Source: Stutzerimonas stutzeri | GTDB lineage: Bacteria; Pseudomonadota; Gammaproteobacteria; Pseudomonadales; Pseudomonadaceae | Length of the DNA stretch: 64,000 bases | Reading direction: 5' to 3' | NCBI RefSeq assembly: GCF_015291885.1 | Contig: NZ_CP036186.1 | Coordinates: 2,817,001-2,881,000 of the forward strand | In this document: in pieces, positions 23,183 through 32,428 of the stretch | Numbering within the stretch: position 1 is the stretch's first letter | Layout of the letters: each line of letters begins with the position of its first letter | The notes under the pieces: model-generated | What the model saw: only the letters and a program-made list of their open reading frames with translations | Told to the model about the DNA's origin: nothing | Database searches by the model: none | Program-made: the position numbers and the translations under genes

Positions 23183-25843
23183 TCAGGCGAGGCTTTTGCT
23201 CACCACTTCGTAGACGTCGCTGGACAACTCGCCGGAAGCAAGAATGCGCTCCAGTTCGCCCTTCATCAGCGCCTGGCGCGCACTGTCGTACTTGCGCCAG
23301 CGGGTCAGCGGCGCCAGCAGACGCGAGGCGATCTGAGGGTTCAGCGCGTTGAGGGTGATCACTTGGTCGGCAAGGAAGCGGTAACCGGCGCCATCAGCAC
23401 GGTGGAAGTTGACTAGGTTCTGGTTGGCGAAGGCACCGATCAGCGCGCGCACCTTGTTCGGGTTCTTCAGGGTGAACGCCGGGTGCTGCATCAGCGTCTG
23501 CACCCGCTCCAGACCGCCGGGCAACGGGTTACCGGCCTGTACGCTGAACCACTGATCCATGACCAGCGGGTTGTCCTTGAAGTGCTCGGCGAACGTCTGC
23601 AGCGCCTTGTCGCGCTCGGCCTCGAACGGCGAGTTGACCAGCACGGCCAGTGCGGTCAGACGCTCGGTCATGTTGTCGGCCTGCTCGAACTGTTCCAGGC
23701 AGGCTTCCACGACTTCAGCTTTTCCGCTCAGCATCAGGTACGACAAGGCAATGTTCTGCAGGGCGCGACGGGCGAAATGTTCGGCCGAGGCGACATAGGG
23801 CGTGCTACGCGAGGTTTCGCGATTGGCCTGGTAGCGCTGCCACAGCGGCTCGAACAACGCGTCGGCGATGCGCTTGCGGGCAAACTCGCGTGCCGCGTGT
23901 ATCGCATCCACGTCCGCCACTTCGCTGATTTCAGCCAGATAGGCTTCACCCGGCAGCGAAAGCATCTCGGCGACCATCGCTGCGTCCAGCGTCTCGTTCT
24001 GCAGCAAGGTGCGCAGCGCCGTGATCAGGCGCTCGTCCATCGCCAGCGCCTCACCACGCTGATGCTGGCCGATCAGCTCTTGCAGCACCTGCACCGACAA
24101 CTGTTGACCCGCTTCCCAGCGGTTGAAGCCGTCGGAATCGTGCTGCATGAGGAACATCAGCTGGTCGCGGTCGTACGGGTAATCCAGCTTTACCGGCGCG
24201 GAGAAGCCACGCAGCAGCGATGGCTGCGGGCGCTCGGCGACGTCGATGAAAGTGAAGGTCTGTTCGGCTTCGGTGACCGCCAGCACGCGGCTGTCCCCGG
24301 TGGCGGAAACTTCACCGTCCAGACGCAGCGGCATGTCCGAACCATCGGCGGCGAGCAGGCCCAGCGCAACCGGGATCACGAACGGCTCCTTGGTCGGCTG
24401 GCCAGGTGTCGGCGGGCAGTTCTGGCGGAAGGTCAGGCTGTAGCTCTTCGCCGCCTCGTCGTATTGCTCGCTGACGGCCAGGCGCGGCGTGCCAGACTGG
24501 CTGTACCAGCGCTTGAACTGGCTCAGGTCCGCACCGTTGGCGTCTTCCATTGCCTTGACGAAATCGTCGACCGTCACGGCCTGGCCGTCATGGCGCTCGA
24601 AATAGAGGTCGCTGCCCTTGCGGAAGCCCTCTTCGCCCAGAAGTGTCTGGATCATCCGCACCACTTCGGCGCCCTTCTCGTAGACGGTCAGGGTGTAGAA
24701 GTTGGAAATCTCGATAAAGGATTCCGGGCGCACCGAGTGCGCCATCGGGCCGGCGTCCTCGGCGAACTGGTGGGTGCGCAGGTAGGCGACGTCTTCGATG
24801 CGCTTGACCGTCGCCGAGTTCATATCGGCGCTGAACTGCGAATCGCGGAAGACGGTGAAGCCTTCCTTGAGCGACAGCTGGAACCAGTCGCGGCAGGTCA
24901 CGCGGTTGCCCGACCAGTTGTGGAAATACTCGTGGGCGACGATGGCCTCGACGCGCTGGTGCGCGGCATCGGTAGCGGTTTCGGCGCGGGCCAGCACGGC
25001 GCTGGAGTTGAAGATATTGAGGCCCTTGTTCTCCATGGCGCCCATGTTGAAGTCGTTGACCGCGACGATCATGAAGATGTCCAAGTCGTATTCGCGACCG
25101 TAGGCCTCCTCGTCCCACTTCATCGACTTCTTCAGGCTGTCCATGGCGTGCTGGCACTTGTCGACGTTCTCCGGCTCGACGTAGATCCGTAGCGCCACGT
25201 TGCGCCCGCTCATGGTGGTGAAGCTGTCCTCGATGGCCCAGAGGTCACCCGCCACCAGGGCGAACAGATAGGCCGGCTTCTTGAACGGGTCTTCCCAGGT
25301 CGCCCAATGCCGGCCATCGCCCTCGCTGCCGCTGGCGATCGGATTGCCGTTGGAGAGCAGCACCGGATAGGCCTTCTGCTCGGCGCTAACGGTGGTGGTG
25401 AACTTGCTCATCACGTCCGGGCGGTCGAGGTAATAGGTGATCTTGCGGAAGCCCTCGGCCTCGCACTGGGTGCAAAACATGCTGCCGGACTTGTACAACC
25501 CTTCCAGCGCGGTGTTGGTTTCCGGATGGATCACCACCGAAGTGTCGATGACGAAGCTGTCGCTGTCCGGCTGCAGGGTCAGGCAGTCTTCGCTGAGCTG
25601 GTAGTCGCCTGCGCCCAGTGCGCAGTCGTTCAGCGCGATGGACAGCAATTCGAGTTCCTGGCCGTGCAGTTCCAGCGGCGGCAGTTTGCCGACCGGGGGC
25701 TCGGGATTGCGGCGCATCACCAACTGGGCGTGGACCAGAGTGCGATCCTCGTACAGCTCGAAGGTCAGGTGGGTTTCATCGATCAGGTACTCGGGGGCCT
25801 GGTAATCCTTCAGATGAATGACTTTCGGTTGTTCGGTGCGCAT
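23183..25843 (-). CDS. pepN: Aminopeptidase N (M1 zinc metallopeptidase)
   Basis: The 886-residue protein has the standard PepN length. It carries the GAMEN substrate motif (GAMENKGLNIFNS) and the zinc site HEYFHNW with the downstream Glu in LSLKEGFTVF. Domain order is N-terminal beta domain, catalytic domain, small beta domain, C-terminal helical domain. It trims N-terminal residues from peptides in the cytoplasm. It appears monocistronic. Confidence 0.96.
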   Translation of the reverse strand: MRTEQPKVIHLKDYQAPEYLIDETHLTFELYEDRTLVHAQLVMRRNPEPPVGKLPPLELHGQELELLSIALNDCALGAGDYQLSEDCLTLQPDSDSFVIDTSVVIHPETNTALEGLYKSGSMFCTQCEAEGFRKITYYLDRPDVMSKFTTTVSAEQKAYPVLLSNGNPIASGSEGDGRHWATWEDPFKKPAYLFALVAGDLWAIEDSFTTMSGRNVALRIYVEPENVDKCQHAMDSLKKSMKWDEEAYGREYDLDIFMIVAVNDFNMGAMENKGLNIFNSSAVLARAETATDAAHQRVEAIVAHEYFHNWSGNRVTCRDWFQLSLKEGFTVFRDSQFSADMNSATVKRIEDVAYLRTHQFAEDAGPMAHSVRPESFIEISNFYTLTVYEKGAEVVRMIQTLLGEEGFRKGSDLYFERHDGQAVTVDDFVKAMEDANGADLSQFKRWYSQSGTPRLAVSEQYDEAAKSYSLTFRQNCPPTPGQPTKEPFVIPVALGLLAADGSDMPLRLDGEVSATGDSRVLAVTEAEQTFTFIDVAERPQPSLLRGFSAPVKLDYPYDRDQLMFLMQHDSDGFNRWEAGQQLSVQVLQELIGQHQRGEALAMDERLITALRTLLQNETLDAAMVAEMLSLPGEAYLAEISEVADVDAIHAAREFARKRIADALFEPLWQRYQANRETSRSTPYVASAEHFARRALQNIALSYLMLSGKAEVVEACLEQFEQADNMTERLTALAVLVNSPFEAERDKALQTFAEHFKDNPLVMDQWFSVQAGNPLPGGLERVQTLMQHPAFTLKNPNKVRALIGAFANQNLVNFHRADGAGYRFLADQVITLNALNPQIASRLLAPLTRWRKYDSARQALMKGELERILASGELSSDVYEVVSKSLA

Positions 25844-25860
25844 GGAAACCTCGTCGGCTG

Positions 25861-25884
25861 AGCTTCAAGCAACTAGCTTCAAGC
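25861..25884. repeat. Short direct repeat upstream of pepN
   Basis: AGCTTCAAGC occurs twice (25861-25870 and 25875-25884), separated by AACT, 18 bp upstream of the pepN start. Purpose unknown; it may be part of the pepN 5' region. Confidence 0.45.
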
Positions 25885-25960
25885 GAAATGTGCGATGGAT
25901 TGCGGCCCTTACACAGGGCTGCGGATGAGTTCGAGCTTAGCGTCAGTCGCAGCGGACTTA

Positions 25961-26075
25961 TAGGGTGGAAAACGGCGCAGGCTTTTGCGCGCGATATTTC
26001 CCCGGCTGTTCATCCCTGAGCCTGCGGTTGGCGGGCGGCGACAATCGGTGGATAAGCGAAGCGTTATCCACCCTA
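25961..26075. repeat. REP-like inverted doublet abutting the DUF2797 gene
   Basis: TAGGGTGG (25961-25968) and CCACCCTA (26068-26075) form the outer inverted ends. The right unit is a clear palindrome, GGTGGATAA (26047-26055) with TTATCCACC (26064-26072); the left unit is degenerate. The right end supplies the TAG stop codon of the neighbouring DUF2797 gene. Confidence 0.6.
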
Positions 26076-26906
26076 CGCCGTAGCGCTGGCGGCGACCTGA
26101 TAAGCGGTGAACTTGCGGATATTGATCACGCCCGTGTCGAGAATCAGGTACTGGCCCTTGATGCCCCTGAGCGTACCTTCGACCACTGGCGTCTTCTCCA
26201 GATCGAGGCTGACCACCTTGGTCGGATAGGCCTCCACGGGATAGCGAATCTCCAGCACCTCGGCATCGGCAACCGGCTGGATCGCCTGCAGCCCGTAGCG
26301 CTGTTGCAACTCGCGCAGGCCATCGGCACAGGCGTCGAAAATCTGCTCGCGCATCTCGACCAGATCGATGGGATCGGCATCGCCCTTGAGCAGCGCGCGC
26401 CAGTTGGTGCGATCGGCCACCTGGCTGCGCAGCAGGTCTTCGACCATGCCGGACTGCTGGCGCGTGGCGACGCGCATGATCGGCAGCGCCTGGCTGGCAC
26501 CCTGGTCGAGCCAACGCGTCGGCAGCTGCGTGGCACGTGTGATCCCGACCTTGATGCCCGACGAGTTGGCCAGGTAGACCACATGGTCGGTCATGCAGAA
26601 ATCCATGCCCCACTGCGGATCGCGGCAGGTGCCGAAATCGTGGTGGCATTTTTCCGGGCTCATGATGCAGACATCGCACTGCGGCAGCTTCTTGAAGCAG
26701 GGATAGCAATAACCCTGACTGAAGCTCTTGTTGGTCTTGCGACCGCAATGGGTGCAGTTGATGGCGCCGAGGTATTCCAGACGCAGGGTCTTGCCGATCA
26801 GCGGATTGACCGGCACCCGTTCGTCGTTCAGGCAGAAGGAATACTGCGCCGGTGCGCCCAGCTGGATCGACATCTTGCTCAGCGCACCGCGTCCCAGTTC
26901 GAGCAT
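26073..26906 (-). CDS. DUF2797 family protein with cysteine clusters
   Basis: The ATG at 26906 (277 aa) overlaps the upstream stop as TGATG, implying translational coupling. A zinc-finger-like N-terminal part has INCTHCGRKTNK, CYPCF, CDVC and HHDFGTC with regularly spaced Cys/His. A segment near VYLANSSGIKVGITR resembles a GIY-YIG core (YLANS...KVGITR), though the first tyrosines are changed. The family has no established role. Its stop codon lies in a REP-like repeat. Confidence 0.75.
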   Translation of the reverse strand: MLELGRGALSKMSIQLGAPAQYSFCLNDERVPVNPLIGKTLRLEYLGAINCTHCGRKTNKSFSQGYCYPCFKKLPQCDVCIMSPEKCHHDFGTCRDPQWGMDFCMTDHVVYLANSSGIKVGITRATQLPTRWLDQGASQALPIMRVATRQQSGMVEDLLRSQVADRTNWRALLKGDADPIDLVEMREQIFDACADGLRELQQRYGLQAIQPVADAEVLEIRYPVEAYPTKVVSLDLEKTPVVEGTLRGIKGQYLILDTGVINIRKFTAYQVAASATA

Positions 26907-27184
26907 CAGTGGCGAGTTCCCGAAGCGGGAGCGAAGAGGCTGGTATCGATGGCCGGCTCGGCTTTCTTGCTCTTGGAAGCACATTCCTGACCGCCCATGA
27001 AGCCGGTGCGCTGTTCTTCCGGGAGGTTCTTCAGTTCCCAGGCGATCACTGCCTGCATGCAGGTTTCCTTCTGCTCGGGGGTCAGCTTGCGGCCGTCAGC
27101 CCATTTGCCGAGTTCGAGGGCCTGCTTGAGGCTCTGGTAGATTTCCGGGGTGATGTTTTCGGCGGTTTGGATAAAGGTCGACAT
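26906..27184 (-). CDS. YeaC-family (DUF1315) small protein
   Basis: A 92-residue soluble protein with the family core TPEIYQSLKQALELGKWADG and a CMQAVIAWELKNLPEEQRTG segment. It is translated just before the DUF2797 gene, and the two are coupled by overlapping stop and start. Function unknown. Confidence 0.78.
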   Translation of the reverse strand: MSTFIQTAENITPEIYQSLKQALELGKWADGRKLTPEQKETCMQAVIAWELKNLPEEQRTGFMGGQECASKSKKAEPAIDTSLFAPASGTRH

Positions 27185-27252
27185 GGCCAGCTCCGAGGGA
27201 AACGAGCGGCCATTCTACCGGGCTGTGGCGCTTTAGGGAAAAGCGCGGCCCG

Positions 27253-28113
27253 CTAGCGGCGCCGCGCCAGGGTGCCGCCTATCACGCCGGTCACGCAGCC
27301 TGCGACAAGGCCGCCGACATGCGCCGCGTTGGCAATGGCCAGCGCGCCGAAGCTGAGCACCTCGATGACACCGGTGAGGCAGATCACCAGCCACACCAGC
27401 ATCAGCACGACCACGCCGGGTGGCAGCCGGTAGGCCTCGTTGGGGGCAAGCTTCTGATAGAGCCAGCAGTGCCCGAGCAGGCCGTAGAGCACTCCGGACA
27501 GGCCACCGAAGATGCCCGGCCCACCGAACAGGTACTGGGCGAAGTTGGACACCAGACCGAACAGCAACGTCAGCGCCAACAGCATCCAGGCGCGCTGAAG
27601 GGCCTCGATGCGCCGCCCCAGCTCCCAGAACCACATGCTGTTCATCGCCAGATGCAGGATGCCGAAGTGCACGAAGATCGGCGTGATCAGCCGCCACCAC
27701 TGCCCGGCTGCGAGCGTCTGCTCCAGCGAGGTGAAATAGGCGTATTCACCATCGACCCGGAAGTCGACGAAGTTCAGCCAGCGGATCGTCGCGAAATTCT
27801 CACCGAGCAGGGTAATAGCCGCGACGACCAGGGTGATGACCAATATTGCCGCGGTCAGCGGGCTGGCACGCAGGGCGGCGACGAAACCGCCGCCGCGGCG
27901 CCGGGGTTGTTCGAGGACGACACTGTCATCGCCATGGGGATGCCGTGCGTACAGGTCGCGAACCTGCTCGACGACCTCAACCGGCACGCGCAGCACCTGT
28001 TGATCGCCCTCCTCCGAGACCCGGCACGGCACCCGCAGGCGACGCAACAGGGCGATGAAGCCGCTGAGGTCCTCCGTCAAAGGCAGGCGCAACGCTTCGG
28101 CCACCGAGACGCT
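27253..28113 (-). CDS. Rhomboid-family intramembrane serine protease
   Basis: The frame opens with a GTG at 28116 that overlaps the upstream stop as GTGA (287 aa counting that start). A soluble N-terminal part of about 85 residues precedes six or so membrane helices. The catalytic Ser is in GGLSGVLYGLLGH and the His in NAAHVGGL; an NSMWFWELGRRIE loop matches the GlpG-type oxyanion/L1 region. It should cleave membrane proteins in the bilayer; the substrate is unknown. Last gene of the nadK operon. Confidence 0.88.
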   Translation of the reverse strand, partial: SVSVAEALRLPLTEDLSGFIALLRRLRVPCRVSEEGDQQVLRVPVEVVEQVRDLYARHPHGDDSVVLEQPRRRGGGFVAALRASPLTAAILVITLVVAAITLLGENFATIRWLNFVDFRVDGEYAYFTSLEQTLAAGQWWRLITPIFVHFGILHLAMNSMWFWELGRRIEALQRAWMLLALTLLFGLVSNFAQYLFGGPGIFGGLSGVLYGLLGHCWLYQKLAPNEAYRLPPGVVVLMLVWLVICLTGVIEVLSFGALAIANAAHVGGLVAGCVTGVIGGTLARRR

Positions 28114-29081
28114 CACTGGAACACCGCCTGCACATCGACCCAGACGAACTTGGCCGGGTCCAGCCGGGTTTCGCGATCCAGTCGATAGGCCACCAGCTTG
28201 CCGTTCTTCACCGCGCTGTAGTCCAGGCAGGCCAGGTTGTCGCGAAGCGGCCCGGGACGGCCGCGACGCCAGTAGTGACCGACGAACAGCAACGGTTCGT
28301 CCGGGCCGTAGAGAAACAGCCGATTCTTCTGCTGTTGCGACAAGGGCATGCGCGCCGCATGGTCCGGCAGGCCATCGGGCTGGAACACCACGTCACCGTA
28401 GGTTTGCGGGTTCTCTTCCCAGAACTTGGTGCGGAAGAAGGTGCGTACGAAGCCTTCCTCACTGGTCAGGGTCATCCCCTCGGGCAGCGGCATATCGGTG
28501 CCACGCAGCAGGCGATCCAGCGCCTGGCAGATGAAGGTCCCCGGCAGGCCAGCCTCGCGCAGGATCGCCGGATTGATGCAGGCGTCGTTGAGAAACGGGC
28601 GCAGGCGTGCGATCACGCTGCTATCCCAGCAGGCGTGCACGACGCGGAAGCGCTCCGTTTCGAGAAACAGCGGCAAGCCGTAAAACCAATCGCGAAAGGC
28701 TTTCCATTCCTCTGGGTAGTGTTCGAACTGCTGGAAGGTTTCCTGCAGCAAGCGGGCAAAACGCGGCGAATGCTCACGGACGAAGTCGCGGCCGCTGCCC
28801 GGCGGTGCCGGCATGTACCAGCCCAGCGCATTGAACTCGTGATTGCCCATGATGCAGTGGGCCTGCCCACGGTCGACCATGTCGTAGACCAGGTGCAGCG
28901 CCTCACGGATATGCGGGCCGCGGTCGATGATGTCACCGAGGAAGATCACCTGCCGCCGCGAATGGCGCCAGACGCCACCCTGGAATCGGTAGCCCAACGA
29001 ATCCAGCAACCGCGCCAGCGAACGGCCGCAGCCGTGCACATCACCGATCAGGTCGTAGCCGCGCTCGGGATCAAGCAGCAT
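28113..29081 (-). CDS. Metallophosphoesterase (ApaH/PrpE-like calcineurin superfamily)
   Basis: The ATG at 29081 overlaps the nadK stop (TGATG); 322 aa. Metal-binding motifs of the superfamily are present in order: GDVHGC, GDIIDRG, GNHEFNA, and later histidines (HACWD, GHYWRRG). The size is nearer PrpE/ApaH-like phosphatases than small phosphodiesterases. The substrate is uncertain; a dinucleoside polyphosphate is one option. It is coupled to nadK and to the rhomboid gene by overlapping stop/start codons. Confidence 0.82.
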   Translation of the reverse strand: MLLDPERGYDLIGDVHGCGRSLARLLDSLGYRFQGGVWRHSRRQVIFLGDIIDRGPHIREALHLVYDMVDRGQAHCIMGNHEFNALGWYMPAPPGSGRDFVREHSPRFARLLQETFQQFEHYPEEWKAFRDWFYGLPLFLETERFRVVHACWDSSVIARLRPFLNDACINPAILREAGLPGTFICQALDRLLRGTDMPLPEGMTLTSEEGFVRTFFRTKFWEENPQTYGDVVFQPDGLPDHAARMPLSQQQKNRLFLYGPDEPLLFVGHYWRRGRPGPLRDNLACLDYSAVKNGKLVAYRLDRETRLDPAKFVWVDVQAVFQ

Positions 29082-29968
29082 CAATCGCCCCCGCCGAGGC
29101 GGCTACCCCAACCCAGCTTGGTTCGGCAGACTTCGTAGTAGTTGTGGTCCAGAGGATGGATCAGGTGCAGCTTCTGTGGCTTCTTGCGCACGGTCACGGT
29201 ATCGCCCGGCGCGCAGGTGAAGTGGTTCTGGCCGTCGCAGGACACCTGGGGGTATATCTGCATGTTCGGCGACACGACGATCTTCAGCTCGCTGTTGCCA
29301 TCGACCACGATCGGGCGGCTCGACAGCGTGTGCGGGTACATGGGCACGACGACGATAGCGTCCAATCGCGGATGCATGATCGGCCCGCCCGCCGACAGCG
29401 AGTAGGCAGTGGAACCGGTGGGGGTCGCCACGATCAGGCCGTCGGCCTTCTGGCTGCAGACGAACTGGCCGTCGATGTACAGCTCGAACTCGATCATGCG
29501 CGTGGATTTGCCCGGATGCAGCACCACATCGTTGAGTGCATCGCCCTCGCCGATCGGCTCATCGAAGCGTCGCGCCTGGGCTTCGAGCAGGAAGCGGTTT
29601 TCCAGAGTGTATTGGCCGTTGAGCACTTCGGCGACCTTCTCCTCCAGCTCATCCGGGCGGATGTCGGTGAGAAAGCCGAGACTGCCACGGTTGATGCCGA
29701 GTACCGGCACCCGGTGCTTGGCCATCGCCCGGGCTGCGCCCAACAGACTGCCGTCGCCACCGACCACGATCACCAGGTCACAGGATTCGCCCAGCCGCTG
29801 CCGTGAAGAGGTCTGCATGCCATGGCCGGGCAGCACCTCGGCAATGTTCTCTTCGAGAATCACATGCAAATGGCGCTCGACGAGGAATCGCTTCAGCCGG
29901 CGAATGGTATCCAGCACCTGGGAGCTACCCAGGCGGCCGATGATGCCGATATTGCGGAATTGCTCCAT
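29081..29968 (-). CDS. nadK: NAD kinase
   Basis: The ATG at 29968 gives MEQFRNIGIIGRLGS (295 aa), the usual pseudomonad start; upstream in-frame starts would add about 60 residues unlike the family. Motifs are VVGGDGSLLGAAR (GGDG), the NE/D-type segment ALNDVVLH and the conserved GLIVATPTGSTAYSLSAGG. It phosphorylates NAD to NADP. First gene of a tightly overlapped operon with a metallophosphoesterase and a rhomboid protease. Confidence 0.95.
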   Translation of the reverse strand: MEQFRNIGIIGRLGSSQVLDTIRRLKRFLVERHLHVILEENIAEVLPGHGMQTSSRQRLGESCDLVIVVGGDGSLLGAARAMAKHRVPVLGINRGSLGFLTDIRPDELEEKVAEVLNGQYTLENRFLLEAQARRFDEPIGEGDALNDVVLHPGKSTRMIEFELYIDGQFVCSQKADGLIVATPTGSTAYSLSAGGPIMHPRLDAIVVVPMYPHTLSSRPIVVDGNSELKIVVSPNMQIYPQVSCDGQNHFTCAPGDTVTVRKKPQKLHLIHPLDHNYYEVCRTKLGWGSRLGGGD

Positions 29969-30172
29969 TGACGTTCCCTGGTGTGGCTGGGCAGATGGTT
30001 GCGGGCAGTTGCAACGCGCGAAAATAACACGCAGCACGCTGGCGAGATCGCATCGGCGATACGCCTGGTTTCCAGCACAGGCGTTAGAGCCTCTGGCCGG
30101 TGGCATGTTCAGCTGCAGCGGATTATCAGCGAAACGCCGGACCATCGGCAAACCGACAGCTATGCTGCACCC

Positions 30173-31138
30173 ATGAACCTATGCAGTCTCGCCGACCTCC
30201 CCAACCGCCTCCAGCATCCGCAGGTGCGCGATCTCGCCTGGACGGTTCTTTCACCGCCATTGCTGAGCGAGGCGCCGCAGTGTCAGCGTCATCCGTTGAG
30301 CGCAAGCCGCTGGAACAGTGAGCCGGGACTGCTAGGCGACTGGCTGCTGCGTCAGGATTCCGAGCCGTCCATCCTCGAAGCCTGGCTGTCGCTGCACAGC
30401 ATTCGCAGGCTGGGCCTGTATTACGAGCGGCTGTGGCAGTACGCGCTGTCCCAAGCGCCAGATATCCAGCTGCTCGCCGCCAATCTTCCGATCCGGCAGA
30501 ACGGCAGTACCCTCGGCGAGCTGGACCTGCTGTTCTGCGATGACCAGGGCGTGCACCATCTCGAGCTGGCAGTGAAGTTCTACCTGGGGCTCGGACCGGG
30601 CGATGGCAGCCAACACGCGCACTGGCTCGGCCCTGGCAGCCATGACCGCCTCGACCTCAAGCTGGTCCACATGTGCCAGCACCAGCTGCCGCTGTGCAGC
30701 CAGCCAGCGACACTGGCTGTGCTCGCCGAACTCACCGGCAGGCCAGTACAGAGCAGCTTTTGGCTGGGTGGCTATCTGTTCCAGCCCTGGCCGAACGGCT
30801 GCTCGCCGCCACTCGGGGCCAATCCGCACCATTTGCGTGGCCAGTGGCTACGTCAGTCTGACTGGCCAGCCTACGAGGCCGAAGGACCCGGAGCGGTCTG
30901 GCAGCCTATCGAGCGCAGTGCATGGCTAGCGGCAGCGCGCATCCCGGCTGCGCAGCGTTGGGACACCAGCTGTTTCGCCGACTGGTTGGCCAGCGGACCG
31001 GCCGCCGCACGAGCTCAGCTGCTGGCACGCCTGGAACCGGATGACGCAGGCGCCTGGCTGGAACGGGAGCGGGTATTTCTCGTTGCCGACGATTGGCCAC
31101 GCAACAGCACTACGACGCAGCCCCTGTCACCCAACTGA
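30173..31138 (+). CDS. DUF1853 family protein, nuclease-like motif
   Basis: The ATG at 30173 (321 aa) is chosen over a much longer in-frame extension that overlaps nadK upstream. The protein matches the DUF1853 pattern (RDLAWTVLSPPLL, LGLYYERLWQYAL). A segment with GELDLLF, about 10 residues, then HLELAVKFYL has the spacing of a PD-(D/E)xK nuclease core (E/D, then ExxK). No activity is established. It is divergent from nadK. Confidence 0.72.
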   Translation: MNLCSLADLPNRLQHPQVRDLAWTVLSPPLLSEAPQCQRHPLSASRWNSEPGLLGDWLLRQDSEPSILEAWLSLHSIRRLGLYYERLWQYALSQAPDIQLLAANLPIRQNGSTLGELDLLFCDDQGVHHLELAVKFYLGLGPGDGSQHAHWLGPGSHDRLDLKLVHMCQHQLPLCSQPATLAVLAELTGRPVQSSFWLGGYLFQPWPNGCSPPLGANPHHLRGQWLRQSDWPAYEAEGPGAVWQPIERSAWLAAARIPAAQRWDTSCFADWLASGPAAARAQLLARLEPDDAGAWLERERVFLVADDWPRNSTTTQPLSPN

Positions 31139-31202
31139 CACCTTCACCGGCTAGACTGCCTGCCCGACTCGACCCTTTAGATCTACTCATCGACGGACCT
31201 GC

Positions 31203-32423
31203 ATGCCTACCGACCCACACCTTGATTCGGCAACCGCCCGGCTCGACGCCTGGACGATTTTCCTGGTGTTTCTACGCCTTGGCCTGACCTCCTTTGGCGG
31301 GCCGATCGCACATCTCGGTTACTTCCGCAACGAGTTCGTCCAGCGACGCCGCTGGCTGGATGAACGCAGCTACGTCGACCTCGTTGCGCTCTGCCAATTC
31401 CTCCCCGGACCAGCCAGCAGCCAGGTTGGCCTGGCGATCGGCCTGTTGCGTGGCGGTTATCGCGGCTCGCTGGCAGCTTGGGCGGGCTTTACCCTGCCAT
31501 CGGCAATCGCGCTGACGTTGTTCGCGCTTGGCATCGCCAACTGGGGTGATGAACTACCCAGCGGACTTCTTCAGGGCCTGAAGATCGTAGCCGTCGCCGT
31601 GGTGGCGCAGGCGGTCTGGGGAATGGCGCGCACGCTATGCACTGATGGGCCGCGAGTGGCCATCGCCTTGGCTGCCGCCAGCGCCGTGCTGCTGCTTCCG
31701 TTCGTCTGGGGCCAGGTTGGCGTCATCGTTGCGGCCGGTTTGCTTGGCCTGCTGATATTCCGGCCAGCCGCCACAGAGTCGCCTTCTGCATTGCCGGTCG
31801 CGGTCACAGGGCGAACTGCATTGGCGGCACTGGTCCTGTTCTTTGCGTTGCTTGCGTTACTGCCGCTGCTCGCCAGCGGCACGGACAGCCAGGCATTGGC
31901 ACAGGTCGATGCGTTCTACCGTACCGGCGCGCTGGTGTTCGGTGGCGGCCACGTCGTGTTGCCTCTGTTACAGGCGGAAGTAGTGCCGTCAGGCTGGGTG
32001 GATAATGATGCTTTTCTGGCCGGTTATGGTGCCGCACAGGCCGTGCCGGGACCGCTGTTCACCTTTGCTGCCTTTCTCGGCGCATCGATGAATGTAGGGC
32101 CCAGCAACTGGCTGGGCGCTGCACTGTGCTTGGTGGCCGTATTTGCACCATCGTTTCTGCTGGTGATCGGCGTTCTGCCGTTCTGGGAGCGGCTGCGCAG
32201 CAATCGTCGCACTCAGGCGGCACTTGCGGGAGTAAATGCGGCGGTAGTCGGGCTGCTGCTGGCGGCGCTTTACGATCCGGTGTGGACCAGCGCGATCAAG
32301 GCAGCGGAACACTTCGTCCTGGCCCTGCTCGCCCTTGCCGCGCTGATGTACTGGAAACTGCCACCCTGGCTCGTGGTGCTCGGTGGCGCCGTTGGTGGCG
32401 CCCTCGTCGGCCTGGTGAACTGA
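31203..32423 (+). CDS. chrA: Chromate transporter, long-chain ChrA type
   Basis: The 406-residue membrane protein consists of two CHR halves. The first half has FLRLGLTSFGGPIAHLGYF and QFLPGPASSQVGLAIG; the second repeats them as YRTGALVFGGGHVVLPLL and AAQAVPGPLFTFAAFLG. It should export chromate driven by the proton gradient. No chrB is adjacent. It is convergent with the TauE/SafE gene (5-bp gap). Confidence 0.9.
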   Translation: MPTDPHLDSATARLDAWTIFLVFLRLGLTSFGGPIAHLGYFRNEFVQRRRWLDERSYVDLVALCQFLPGPASSQVGLAIGLLRGGYRGSLAAWAGFTLPSAIALTLFALGIANWGDELPSGLLQGLKIVAVAVVAQAVWGMARTLCTDGPRVAIALAAASAVLLLPFVWGQVGVIVAAGLLGLLIFRPAATESPSALPVAVTGRTALAALVLFFALLALLPLLASGTDSQALAQVDAFYRTGALVFGGGHVVLPLLQAEVVPSGWVDNDAFLAGYGAAQAVPGPLFTFAAFLGASMNVGPSNWLGAALCLVAVFAPSFLLVIGVLPFWERLRSNRRTQAALAGVNAAVVGLLLAALYDPVWTSAIKAAEHFVLALLALAALMYWKLPPWLVVLGGAVGGALVGLVN

Positions 32424-32428
32424 GGGCA

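Noticed and set aside
23483..25192. 569-codon open frame opposite pepN
   Set aside because: Antisense shadow of a conserved gene; no domain, no ribosome site of note.
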